Positions 7,854-15,665 of a DNA stretch of 44,210 nucleotides are shown one piece after another. This DNA is from Candidatus Brocadiia bacterium (GTDB lineage Bacteria > Planctomycetota > PUPC01), in NCBI GenBank assembly GCA_030605345.1, contig JAUWIN010000009.1, positions 1-44,210 of the forward strand. Reading direction: 5' to 3'. Every line of letters begins with the position of its first letter. Positions within the stretch are counted from its first letter, which is position 1. Made by a program: the position numbers and the translations under genes. The notes under the pieces are model-generated. The model searched no databases, was not told where the DNA came from, and saw only the letters and a list, made by a program, of their open reading frames with translations.

Positions 7854-9029
7854 ATGAGCGAGAAGCCTTTGAAGATTCTAACGGTGGTCGGCGCGCGGCC
7901 GCAGTTCATCAAAGCGGCGATGGTCAGCCAAGCCATTTTGCAGCACAACGAAGCTGACAAGCTACCACACATCATCGAGGAGATCACCCATACGGGTCAG
8001 CATTATGACGAGAACATGAGCCAGGTCTTTTTCGGCGAGATGGGAATACCCGAACCTGTCGTGAATCTGAACATCGGCGGCAGCTCGCACGGCGAGATGA
8101 CCGGCAGAATGTTGTTGGCGCTCGAAAAAGAGAGCCTTGATCGACAACCCGATTGGGTCTTGGTCTACGGAGACACAAATTCGACGTTGGCGGGCGCGCT
8201 GGCGGCTGCGAAACTGCACCTGCCGGTCGCTCATGTTGAGGCTGGCTTGCGATCCTTTAATAAGCAAATGCCGGAGGAGATCAACCGGGTTCTGACAGAT
8301 CACGTTTCGGACATTCTGTTTTGCCCGACAAAGAACGCTGTCGAGAACCTCAAAAACGAGGGCATTATGAAGGGCGTACACCATGTGGGCGACGTCATGT
8401 ACGACGCTGCTATCGCCTTCGGCAAGATCGCGCGAGAGCAAAGCAACATTCTTTTGCAACTGAATCTCACGCCAAAAGAGTACTACCTAGCCACGGTGCA
8501 CCGCGCGGAGAACACGAACCGTCGCGAGCGCTTGTCCGGAATCCTCCAAGGATTGAACCAGCTAGGCAAGGAGCGCCCCGTGGTGCTGCCTTTGCATCCG
8601 CGCACGAAGAAACAGCTTGATGTCTACAACTTAACCCCCCTGTGCAGTAACCTGCATCTTATTGATCCCGTATCTTTCCTGGATATGATTCGTTTGGAGC
8701 AAGAAGCCAGAGTGATCCTAACCGATTCTGGCGGTGTACAGAAGGAAGCTTACTTCCATGGTGTACCCTGTGTGACGCTGCGGGATGAGACGGAATGGGT
8801 GGAGACGGTGGAGCGGGGGTGGAACCGGTTGGCAGGCGCCGACCCGGAGAAAATCGCGGCGGCGACGGATGCCGTTCCCGTCGGCCGCTTCGACGAATAC
8901 GGCGACGGACATGCGTCAGCCAAGATCGTAGCGCGCCTGGTTGCCGACCTGCGCTGCCCCCGCTCTACTTGGACAGGGAATCGCGCTGTGTATGATGGTG
9001 CCCAAGAAGAGGAAGAGCGCGACCAGTGA
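7854..9029 (+). CDS. wecB: UDP-N-acetylglucosamine 2-epimerase (non-hydrolysing)
   Basis: Interconverts UDP-GlcNAc and UDP-ManNAc, supplying ManNAc-type sugars for the glycan. 391 aa with the complete family pattern: N-terminal VVGARPQFIKAAMVSQA, then HTGQHYDENMSQVFF, YGDTNSTLAGALAAAKL, HVEAGLRSFNKQMPEEINR (His near 125), THRAEN-like HRAENTNRRERL, and DSGGVQKEAYFHGVPCVTLR (about 290-310). The last 25 residues after the conserved core are a charged tail unlike the family. The ribosome site before ATG 7854 is weak. It heads the rightward glycan operon. The C-terminal part of a different wecB copy survives at about 21840-22111. Confidence 0.95.
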   Translation: MSEKPLKILTVVGARPQFIKAAMVSQAILQHNEADKLPHIIEEITHTGQHYDENMSQVFFGEMGIPEPVVNLNIGGSSHGEMTGRMLLALEKESLDRQPDWVLVYGDTNSTLAGALAAAKLHLPVAHVEAGLRSFNKQMPEEINRVLTDHVSDILFCPTKNAVENLKNEGIMKGVHHVGDVMYDAAIAFGKIAREQSNILLQLNLTPKEYYLATVHRAENTNRRERLSGILQGLNQLGKERPVVLPLHPRTKKQLDVYNLTPLCSNLHLIDPVSFLDMIRLEQEARVILTDSGGVQKEAYFHGVPCVTLRDETEWVETVERGWNRLAGADPEKIAAATDAVPVGRFDEYGDGHASAKIVARLVADLRCPRSTWTGNRAVYDGAQEEEERDQ

Positions 9030-9101
9030 ACAGCAGGGGGAGAGCGGCGAGCGGCCAGGAAGAGCCGGCGTCGCTGGAGTGCTCGAGCGAAGGGGAAGGC
9101 G

Positions 9102-9407
9102 GTGTTGCGCCTGCTTCGCGGCGAGGCCCCGGATGCGCTGTCACGGGAGTGCCACGGGACCTATGAACTGTCCGGAGGGATCTTGTCGCTTGGATGGTGG
9201 GCTTTCCTGCCGGCTGGGAAGGAGGAGCGGCTATACTCTGAACTTGCGGCGGCCCTCCCGTTACCTCGGAAGGTCAAGTCGCTCTATCATGGCCCGGGAA
9301 CAACCCGCACCCGGCATCCGCTTCTCGACGGTGTGAACCGGCTGGAAAACGGATTCAGGGAGCTGATCTGCAGACTGGCGGCGAGATTGGCGAGGCATTC
9401 TCCATGA
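9102..9407 (+). CDS. Small unrecognised protein (101 aa) before the flippase
   Basis: Starts at GTG 9102 with a good ribosome site (AGGGGAAGG just upstream) and ends at a TGA that overlaps the flippase ATG by 4 nt. Both points favour real translation and coupling. The product has a Trp/Gly patch (ILSLGWWAFLPAG) and basic C-terminal helices. No family is recognised. It is in the same frame as wecB but separated from it by a TGA and 24 unconvincing codons. It might be the C-terminal fragment of a lost enzyme rather than a full protein. Confidence 0.45.
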   Translation: MLRLLRGEAPDALSRECHGTYELSGGILSLGWWAFLPAGKEERLYSELAAALPLPRKVKSLYHGPGTTRTRHPLLDGVNRLENGFRELICRLAARLARHSP

Positions 9408-10900
9408 ACTTTGATGTGTCGGACCCAAAGGCGCGGCTGTTGCGTGAAGGGACCTACGGCATCCTATGTCATCTGTTTTCGGCGGGATGCAATCTTCTGA
9501 TAATATTGATGGCCGTGCGGTTCCTCGGCGCAGACGGCTACGGCGTCTATGTCAGCGCCTTTGTCATCGTCAGCGGCGTTGCGCTGCTCGGATGCTTCGG
9601 TTTCGAACAGAGCCTGATTCCTCTCGTGCAGGAGCTGACCCACGCCGGGCGGCAGGCCGCTGTGCCCCTCCTTCTCCGCAACGCCTTGATTCTCTCGTTC
9701 TTGCTGACGTTCCTGGCAACAGTGGTGGCTCTGGCGTGCCGTGAGTACCTTGCCGGGGCACGCGATGCCGGGGCGGCGTTCCCGCCCACGCTTCTCGCAG
9801 TTGCGCCGCTGGGTCTGGCAATGGCTTGGCGCTCGGTATTCTCCGGTTATCTCGCCGCAGTCGGGCGCATCCGGGAGGTATTTTCCGTCAACATGCTCCT
9901 GATACGCTCAGCCACGCTGGTGTGCGTGGCCGGACTTCTAGGTCTCAAGTACGCAGGCGTGCTGGAAGGCCATCCGGCGACATTTGCGGCCTGCATCTGC
10001 GCGGTGGAGGTAGGGGCGGTCGCTTGGATGTTCCGGCGGTACCGTCTGCTAAGTGCCAAAGAAATAGGCGGGCAGGAAGTAGTGGCGGCTGGCAAGACAG
10101 GGGGCTTGCGGCGTCTGGTGCGGTCCTCGCTGCCCGTCGCCATGCACAACGCAACCAGCTTTGCGAACACCTCGCTGGACAAGATTATGGTCGGCTTTCT
10201 CTCCCCTCGCATCGCAGACGTAGGTGTATTGCACGTCGCGGGCACGTTCGCGAATCTCGCGCGGCTCCCACATGGTATACTGACGCGCAGCTTCGGGCCC
10301 ATGGCCAGTTCTCTAAATCAGCAGAAAAAAGACTGTGAACTGAAAGAACTCTACGAGCGCAGCTCGTTCCTGAGCATTGTTTCGGGGGTCAGCATCGTAG
10401 TACTTCTCGCGCTGTGGGCGCCGCTGTTGTTCCGTCTCTACGGTGAGGCCTTCCGGGCGGCTTATGTGCCCATGCTGGTGCTTCTCACGGCACAGGTCGC
10501 CACCGTCTGCACCGGGCCGTGCGGCTATATGTTGATGATGATCGGTCGTTCCCGCGTCATGGGCTTGAACATGCCCCTCGCCGTGGCGATCAATTTCTTC
10601 GGCAACCTGCTTCTAATCCCCCGGTACGGCATACTCGGCGCTGCGTACGCGAATGCGGTGGCCTACGTAGTAAGCAACCTGATCTTCGCGGTCGCGCTGT
10701 ATCGCTACACGCGCATCCACGCGTTTTCCGCCGAGGCGATCAGTTTTCTCGGCGCGATGGCCGCGCTGGGCATTTTCAGCTTTATACTGCGGCACTGGCT
10801 ATCAATGCCCTGGGTAGCTGTCACCGGCACGGGGCTGCTGGCCGCAATTCTGGTCGTCCATCTGCGCCACTTGGCCTCCTCATGGCAGAAAGGGGACTGA
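9404..10900 (+). CDS. Wzx-type polysaccharide flippase
   Basis: 498 aa, hydrophobic throughout, with about 12-14 predicted membrane helices. The MOP/PST-type start, GTYGILCHLFSAGCNLLI followed by VRFLGADGYGVYVSAF, is characteristic. A charged loop QQKKDCELKELYERSS lies near the middle (residues about 305-320), and the second half has LLIPRYGILGAAYANAVAYV, a usual flippase signature. These proteins move undecaprenyl-diphosphate-linked repeat units across the inner membrane. ATG 9404 overlaps the stop of the upstream small gene. With the polymerase-like genes this argues for a Wzx/Wzy route rather than an ABC transporter, none of which is present. Confidence 0.93.
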   Translation: MNFDVSDPKARLLREGTYGILCHLFSAGCNLLIILMAVRFLGADGYGVYVSAFVIVSGVALLGCFGFEQSLIPLVQELTHAGRQAAVPLLLRNALILSFLLTFLATVVALACREYLAGARDAGAAFPPTLLAVAPLGLAMAWRSVFSGYLAAVGRIREVFSVNMLLIRSATLVCVAGLLGLKYAGVLEGHPATFAACICAVEVGAVAWMFRRYRLLSAKEIGGQEVVAAGKTGGLRRLVRSSLPVAMHNATSFANTSLDKIMVGFLSPRIADVGVLHVAGTFANLARLPHGILTRSFGPMASSLNQQKKDCELKELYERSSFLSIVSGVSIVVLLALWAPLLFRLYGEAFRAAYVPMLVLLTAQVATVCTGPCGYMLMMIGRSRVMGLNMPLAVAINFFGNLLLIPRYGILGAAYANAVAYVVSNLIFAVALYRYTRIHAFSAEAISFLGAMAALGIFSFILRHWLSMPWVAVTGTGLLAAILVVHLRHLASSWQKGD

Positions 10901-10920
10901 CGCCGGATGATGGGGGCCTC

Positions 10921-10989
10921 ATGGTTAGAGTGTTGCTGATGTCAAGCCGACGCTCGGGTAGCAACCTTTTGGGAGTAGATTTTTATTGA
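10921..10989 (+). pseudogene. Head of a lost sulfotransferase gene
   Basis: ATG 10921 opens a frame that reads MVRVLLMSSRRSGSNLL and ends at a TGA after 22 codons. Strand-loop SSRRSGSNLL is the PAPS-binding start of the sulfotransferase family (compare GCPRSGTTL and GAGRSGTNVL in the two intact copies here). Everything after it is missing, so this is the 5' remnant left by a deletion. Confidence 0.6.
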
Positions 10990-11017
10990 CCGGATAAGAC
11001 GGGTGTGGAGCCGGCTC

Positions 11018-11152
11018 ATGCCTGGCCGCAAGGAATCGAGAACCGAAAAGCAGAGGGCCCTGGCCGAGATTGAACGCCGGCTGCGCGCATCGGTTCGAGA
11101 AGACACGGCGCGTCAAGGCCAAGAGACCGCGTTAGGCAGTAAGCCCACATGA
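11018..11152 (+). CDS. Possible 44-aa basic peptide or gene-tail remnant
   Basis: ATG 11018 to TGA 11152, whose last bases overlap the next gene's ATG (11149) by 4 nt. The product is highly charged and helical (KQRALAEIERRLRASVRE). The frame stays open upstream to 10979. It may be the 3' end of the sulfotransferase gene whose head lies at 10921, or of another lost gene that was once coupled to the sulfotransferase at 11149. Not recognised. Confidence 0.3.
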   Translation: MPGRKESRTEKQRALAEIERRLRASVREDTARQGQETALGSKPT

Positions 11153-12081
11153 GACACAAACTCAAACGCTGGCTGCACAGGTTGCTGAATGCGCCGCTGG
11201 CATCAGTAGAGAAGGTGTTCCTCCCGCGGGAGGCGGACCTGTGTCATCCGCCCGTGTTCGTCATCGGCTGCCCACGCTCGGGCACGACGCTTTGCGCCCA
11301 GCTTCTCATCCACCGCTTCCGCCTCGCCTATCCGTCGAACGTGTTCCGTTACTTCCCGCGCGCACCTTGGTTGGGCACTGTCCTCCTCGCCCCCTTCCTG
11401 CGGCCCCCTACGGAGCCGTTCACCTCGGACTACGGCCGGATGCGGGGCTTGGGCGCGCCATGCGAGGCCGGCGCCTTTTTCGAGCGCTGGTTCCCACATT
11501 TCCCTACGCACGTCGAGGCGGAACCTGATCTGGTGAACCGTCTGAGTGAGCTTCGTCGTTACATCGCTGCCTTCTCGCGCCGTAAGGCCGCGCCGATGAT
11601 CCTCAAAAACACCTACAACAGCCTGCGGATCGGGCCCCTCGCTGCGGCGGTGCCGGAAGCACTGTTCGTGCGCGTCGAGCGGCGTGCGGTGGACACGGCG
11701 CTGTCGATCCTTCGCGCGCGTGAGGCCCTCTTCAATTCACAGGAGATGTGGTTCTCTCTCGCCCCTCCCGACTTCGAGGTCATTCGCCGCCTACCTCCAC
11801 ACGAGCAGGTCCTGCGCCAAATAATCTCCATCGATGCGTGCATCGAACGCGACTTGGAACGTTTCGTCGATCCGGACCGCGTTCTGGGGGCGAAATACGA
11901 GGCATTCTGCGAAAATCCTCAAGGGTTTGCTGAGACGTTTGAAGAGTTTTTCGCCGGGCACGGCACCAGGCTGGTCCGCGCCGGCGAACTGCCGGAAGAG
12001 TTCCCGCGTAGGAAGAGTAATGATACGAAAGACGACCGGACAAAGCTGGAAAATCTTTTGGATTCAATTAAGCTGCAATAG
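11149..12081 (+). CDS. Sulfotransferase family protein
   Basis: 310 aa. PVFVIGCPRSGTTLCAQLL (about residues 35-53) is the 5'-phosphosulfate-binding loop of PAPS-dependent sulfotransferases. A second segment, LFVRVERRAVDTALSIL (near 170-186), fits the 3'-phosphate-binding strand and helix. Such enzymes move sulfate from PAPS to a hydroxyl or amine of a glycan or lipid. The protein is soluble, probably acting on lipid-linked intermediates at the cytoplasmic face. The start overlaps the preceding short frame. A second, unrelated-looking sulfotransferase is encoded at 23365-24252. Confidence 0.85.
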   Translation: MRHKLKRWLHRLLNAPLASVEKVFLPREADLCHPPVFVIGCPRSGTTLCAQLLIHRFRLAYPSNVFRYFPRAPWLGTVLLAPFLRPPTEPFTSDYGRMRGLGAPCEAGAFFERWFPHFPTHVEAEPDLVNRLSELRRYIAAFSRRKAAPMILKNTYNSLRIGPLAAAVPEALFVRVERRAVDTALSILRAREALFNSQEMWFSLAPPDFEVIRRLPPHEQVLRQIISIDACIERDLERFVDPDRVLGAKYEAFCENPQGFAETFEEFFAGHGTRLVRAGELPEEFPRRKSNDTKDDRTKLENLLDSIKLQ

Positions 12082-12120
12082 ACACAGATGCCAGAAGTGT
12101 GTGGGACGGTCGGACAAATT

Positions 12121-13050
12121 ATGACCAGCCATTGTCTATTCCAAGAATCCTGGTGGCTTGACGCGGTGGCGCCTGGCCAGTGGCGCGCGGCGGTGGTCGA
12201 GAAGGGGGGGGAGGTGGTCGCTCGGATGCCGTATGTATATAAAAGGAAATACGGGATACCAATCATCACGACTCCAAAGCTCACGCCGGTGCTTGGGCCG
12301 TGGCTCAAGCCATCCGGTGTGAAGTACGCGAAGCGCCTCGCACAGGAGAAGGACTTACTTCAGAATCTGCTGGAGCAATTACCCCGGCATTATTACTGCT
12401 CCATCCCGTGTGATCCAAGTGTCACCAATCTCCTCCCGTTCTACTGGGCCGGCTTTGACCTTCGTGTCTGCTACACCTACAGGCTCACCGATCTCTCGAA
12501 CAAGGGCGCGCTCTGGTCGAACCTTCGCGAAAACATCCGGAGTGACATTCGAAAGGCGGAAAAGCGTGTGGCCGTACGAAGCGACCTTCCCCTCGAGCAG
12601 TTTTACGAGGTCAACCGTAAAGCCTTCTCCCGCCAGGGAAAATCGGTCCCGTATTCCCTGGCATTCCTGCAACGCCTGGATGACGTAACCGGCGAGCGTG
12701 GACAACGGAGAATCTTCTTCGCCGTGGACGATCAGGAGCGCATTCACGCCGTGTGCTACATCATCTGGGACAGTGAGTGCGCGTACTACCTGATGGGTGG
12801 GCGTGCCCCCGAATTGCACAATAGCGGCGCTTCGTCACTGCTCATGTGGCACGCCATTCAACACGCTGCGACAGTATCACAAATCTTCGATTTTGAGGGC
12901 TCCATGATCGAGCCCATCGAGCGTTTCTTTCGCGCCTTCGGTGCGGCGCAGACGCCGTATTACGTGGCGATAAAGATGCACCCCGCGCTGAAGGTCGCCA
13001 TGACCGTAAAGAACGGGCTGAAAGGTACACCGGCCAACCGCTTTGTATAG
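12121..13050 (+). CDS. FemAB/GNAT-type acyltransferase
   Basis: 309 aa from ATG 12121 (MTSHCLFQESWWLDAV, a usual start for this family); an upstream ATG at 12088 would add 11 residues, and neither has a strong ribosome site. The protein resembles the double-GNAT proteins of the FemAB/BioF2-like group. SNLRENIRSDIRKAEKRV (about 138-155) is the signature helix, and a C-terminal GNAT core follows with CYIIWDSECAYYLMGG. Members add acyl or aminoacyl groups to amino sugars or peptides. In this locus an amino-sugar substituent is likely. The last codons (13001-13024) recur with two mismatches at 14228-14251, the tail of a lost relative. Confidence 0.82.
   Translation: MTSHCLFQESWWLDAVAPGQWRAAVVEKGGEVVARMPYVYKRKYGIPIITTPKLTPVLGPWLKPSGVKYAKRLAQEKDLLQNLLEQLPRHYYCSIPCDPSVTNLLPFYWAGFDLRVCYTYRLTDLSNKGALWSNLRENIRSDIRKAEKRVAVRSDLPLEQFYEVNRKAFSRQGKSVPYSLAFLQRLDDVTGERGQRRIFFAVDDQERIHAVCYIIWDSECAYYLMGGRAPELHNSGASSLLMWHAIQHAATVSQIFDFEGSMIEPIERFFRAFGAAQTPYYVAIKMHPALKVAMTVKNGLKGTPANRFV
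13001..13024 (+). repeat. 24-bp near-repeat, upstream copy
   Basis: TGACCGTAAAGAACGGGCTG continues into AAAG; it matches 14228-14251 at 22 of 24 positions. It codes MTVKNGLK-type residues at the end of the FemAB-like gene. The two copies bracket the AT-rich methyltransferase. Confidence 0.6.
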
Positions 13051-13323
13051 TCATTTTGATCCGGCCTACGGCGGTCATCACCCGGCATTCGGATTGCCCC
13101 GGGTCGCGCATCATGACCTCATCCGAGAGGACGGCGGATGCGCTGACCGTCTCGGGTTGGATGGGCTCAAGCTCTGTGGCGGAGTCTCTGATGCATCGAA
13201 ATCAAATACAAACTTTTTAAAACATGGGCCGTGGCAGCTAATAACCGCCTGCACATGGACGCGCTATTCGCCTGCCGGTGATGCGCCCGGTTGGGCGTCC
13301 AATAGAATCATAAGGGGAAAACG
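13051..13323. other. Gap before the AT-rich methyltransferase
   Basis: No recognised gene. A 35-codon frame (ATG 13112, MTSSERTADALTVSG) could be the head of a lost gene. The last 130 bases become AT-rich, and AAGGGG lies 6 nt before ATG 13324. Confidence 0.35.
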
Positions 13324-14082
13324 ATGATTAAGCAGTTCCTTAGAAAAAGAGTGAAAACCGTGAAGGATATTTTGAATACTTATGTTCGAAAAAGAGGTCA
13401 AAATTATCGTGATACTGAATGGTGGGACAACTCCTTTTATACTGAAGGGATTTCCGACAGGCAGACTATTTCCCCTAAAAAGAATCAATTATCCGCAAAA
13501 TACCATTACAACTCAGTGGAAATGCAGATACTGAAGCATCTGTACAATAATGGAATTTCATTAAATCAATCGACGGTGTTGGATATAGGTTCAGGTTCTG
13601 GCCATTGGATTGATTTCTATAGGTACCTGGGTTCAACCAAACTTATCGGAATAGATGTTTCACTTTCGTCGGTCAATTACCTGAAAAAGAAATATTCAGA
13701 AAACCCTGATGTGGTTGTTCACCACGGGAAAGTTTCTGAGATTCTTGATAAGCTAGATGAAAAATATGACCTTATAAACGCGATTGGTATTATGTTTCAT
13801 GTTGTGGATGATGGCGACTGGCTTAGTACCATTAAATCCACACAAAAATCCCTCAAAAAGGGAGGACTGTTCGTCGTTGGCGGTCATTTTGGGATTTTGG
13901 ATGGCTTGAATGTTCAAATAGACAGTAATGGTCAGATTAATAAAAGGCTTAGAAGTAAAAGGCATTGGACAAGTGCACTGAAAAAGGCGGGCTATTCACA
14001 GCTTCAATTCTATTCAAACAATGCATATTTATGGATTAATAACAGTCTTCCTGAAAACAATGTATTGATAGCGACCAAATAA
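13324..14082 (+). CDS. SAM-dependent methyltransferase, AT-rich and probably foreign
   Basis: 252 aa. The class I methyltransferase core is clear: VLDIGSGSGHWIDFYRYLG (motif I, about residues 90-108), IGIDVSLSSVNYL (motif II), and LINAIGIMFHVVDDGDWL (motif IV/V). A glycan or lipid hydroxyl is the likely substrate, from context only. Base use differs sharply from its neighbours: the first 60 bases hold 20 G+C, against 39 of 60 in a comparable stretch of the sulfotransferase gene (11281-11340). The protein is rich in Lys, Ile and Asn as expected. AAGGGG lies 6 nt before the ATG. This points to recent acquisition from a low-GC donor. Confidence 0.9.
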   Translation: MIKQFLRKRVKTVKDILNTYVRKRGQNYRDTEWWDNSFYTEGISDRQTISPKKNQLSAKYHYNSVEMQILKHLYNNGISLNQSTVLDIGSGSGHWIDFYRYLGSTKLIGIDVSLSSVNYLKKKYSENPDVVVHHGKVSEILDKLDEKYDLINAIGIMFHVVDDGDWLSTIKSTQKSLKKGGLFVVGGHFGILDGLNVQIDSNGQINKRLRSKRHWTSALKKAGYSQLQFYSNNAYLWINNSLPENNVLIATK

Positions 14083-14187
14083 TAGACGCCGGGAATAGCG
14101 GGACAGATAACTCATTTTGCCTCGACAGACTACTGCGCCTGGGGTATAGTAACGGAATGGTACGGCTTGCACGCATCGTTGCCCGCA

Positions 14188-14265
14188 ACTTTCTGCATCA
14201 TTTCACCCAGCGCGGCAATCGGCGCTGTGACCGTGAAGAAGGGGCTGAAAGTCGATAAGCATTGA
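14188..14265 (+). pseudogene. Tail of a lost FemAB/GNAT-type gene
   Basis: The frame ending at TGA 14265 reads SPSAAIGAVTVKKGLKVDKH. It resembles the C-terminus of the intact FemAB-like protein (HPALKVAMTVKNGLKG), and 24 bases match at 22 positions. The TGA overlaps the TTG start of the deacetylase gene by 4 nt, as expected if the lost gene had been its coupled upstream neighbour. The rest of the gene is gone. Confidence 0.5.
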
Positions 14266-15665
14266 GCAATGAAACGGACACTGCAAGACTGGGGGGCAAC
14301 GCGAACGCACATCTGATGCACAAAGGGCTCCGGTACCTCTGGCGCGAGGGAATGTTCCTGACGCGGACGGAGGCCCAGTATGGGCTGGAGCGCTTGTGGG
14401 CGTTAGTTGCTGGCGACGCGGACTGGGAGGGCGCGCCGGCCATCGATATTCCCGCTATTTCCCTTGATGCCGTGGTCGCCATGCACGGGATGCCTGCAGG
14501 AGCAATGCCGTGGATCAAGCTGATGGACATTCTTCCGAGCTGGGTCGGCCTGCCGCTGGACACGGAACTTCTTCCCGCGCTCTGCGCCGTGGCAGGCCGC
14601 GAGGAGCTTCGTTTTGATGGCAGGGGCGCTTTCCCGCTGGATCTCGCAGCCGCGACATTTCTGCTGCTGACGCGCTGGGAAGAGCTCCATTTCCCAGGCG
14701 AGCCGGACGAACATGGCCGTTTTCGCGCTGCGCACAGCCTCTCATATCGGCAAGGGTTTCTGGACCGCCCTGTGATCGATGAGTGGGCGCTGGTTCTGCG
14801 CACGTGGCTGGAAGCGTCAGTTCCACGCTGGAAAGCGCACACACGCGCCTTCCAGATATGCCTGACCCATGATCTTGATCGCCCCGTCCGCTACGGAAGT
14901 CCATGGTATGTCTTACGCGGCGCTTTCGGCGAATTGCTGGCGCGAAGCCACAGCGCGCTCGGGGCTTATCGCGAATTGCGAAGTGGGTGGAGGGCGTGGC
15001 GTGATCCCGAGAATGATCCTTATGTTTTGGAAACGCGGAGTCAGATGGATTTCGAAGAGCGTTTGGGTATTCGCGGGGCATACTATTTTATGACAGCGAG
15101 GCCGGGAAGGTTTGATCGCGGCTACGATTTGACCGTCTCCCCTTACGATGAGATAGTGGCGGAAGTACGCGAGCGCGGCCATGAGGTCGGGTGGCACCCG
15201 GGCTATACGGCGGCTGATTCCGAAGAGGTCTTCGCAACCGAGAAGCAGAGAATGGATAATATCTTTGGCGGCTCCCGCTATGGGGGGCGCCATCACTATT
15301 TGCGCTGGTCGGCCGGTAACTCCTGGGATCAATGGCAGAGACACGGCCTTGCATACGACTCCAGCGTTGGGTGGGCCGAAAACATAGGATTCCGTTGCGA
15401 CACCTGCCACCCGTTTCCCTGTTTTTCCTTGAAGCAACAGGTTGAACTTGACCTGTTAGAGCAGCCGCTTGTCATCATGGATGAGGCGTTGACTCGCTGT
15501 GTGGGCCTTGGGGAAGAGTTTGACGATTTGTGTATGGCTATCCTGCGACGTGCGAAGAGTACGAATGGAATGGCGGTGGTGCTGACCCACAACTCCGATT
15601 ATAGCCCCGCTGTCCATAAAGCCATCCGCGGAGCGATAGAGAGCATACTGTCATGCTCATGCTAG
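14262..15665 (+). CDS. Polysaccharide deacetylase family protein (NodB-like)
   Basis: 467 aa from TTG 14262; a shorter start at an in-frame ATG (residue 19) cannot be excluded. The N-terminal half (to about 195) is the helical/strand extension found on long bacterial NodB-like proteins. The catalytic half carries CLTHDLDRP (metal Asp-Asp, about 199-207), RGHEVGWHPGYTA (the two metal His, about 305-317), RHHYLRW and a late MAVVLTHNSDYSP containing His. These enzymes remove N-acetyl groups from glycans using Zn or a similar metal. No signal peptide is seen, so a cytoplasmic lipid-linked or nucleotide-linked substrate is likely. The TTG overlaps the stop of a gene remnant. The 3' end overlaps the next gene by 13 nt. 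Confidence 0.85.
   Translation: MSNETDTARLGGNANAHLMHKGLRYLWREGMFLTRTEAQYGLERLWALVAGDADWEGAPAIDIPAISLDAVVAMHGMPAGAMPWIKLMDILPSWVGLPLDTELLPALCAVAGREELRFDGRGAFPLDLAAATFLLLTRWEELHFPGEPDEHGRFRAAHSLSYRQGFLDRPVIDEWALVLRTWLEASVPRWKAHTRAFQICLTHDLDRPVRYGSPWYVLRGAFGELLARSHSALGAYRELRSGWRAWRDPENDPYVLETRSQMDFEERLGIRGAYYFMTARPGRFDRGYDLTVSPYDEIVAEVRERGHEVGWHPGYTAADSEEVFATEKQRMDNIFGGSRYGGRHHYLRWSAGNSWDQWQRHGLAYDSSVGWAENIGFRCDTCHPFPCFSLKQQVELDLLEQPLVIMDEALTRCVGLGEEFDDLCMAILRRAKSTNGMAVVLTHNSDYSPAVHKAIRGAIESILSCSC

Noticed and set aside
13043-13327. 94-codon frame after the FemAB-like gene
   Set aside because: No similarity and no start context; it spans a composition change and overlaps the methyltransferase start.
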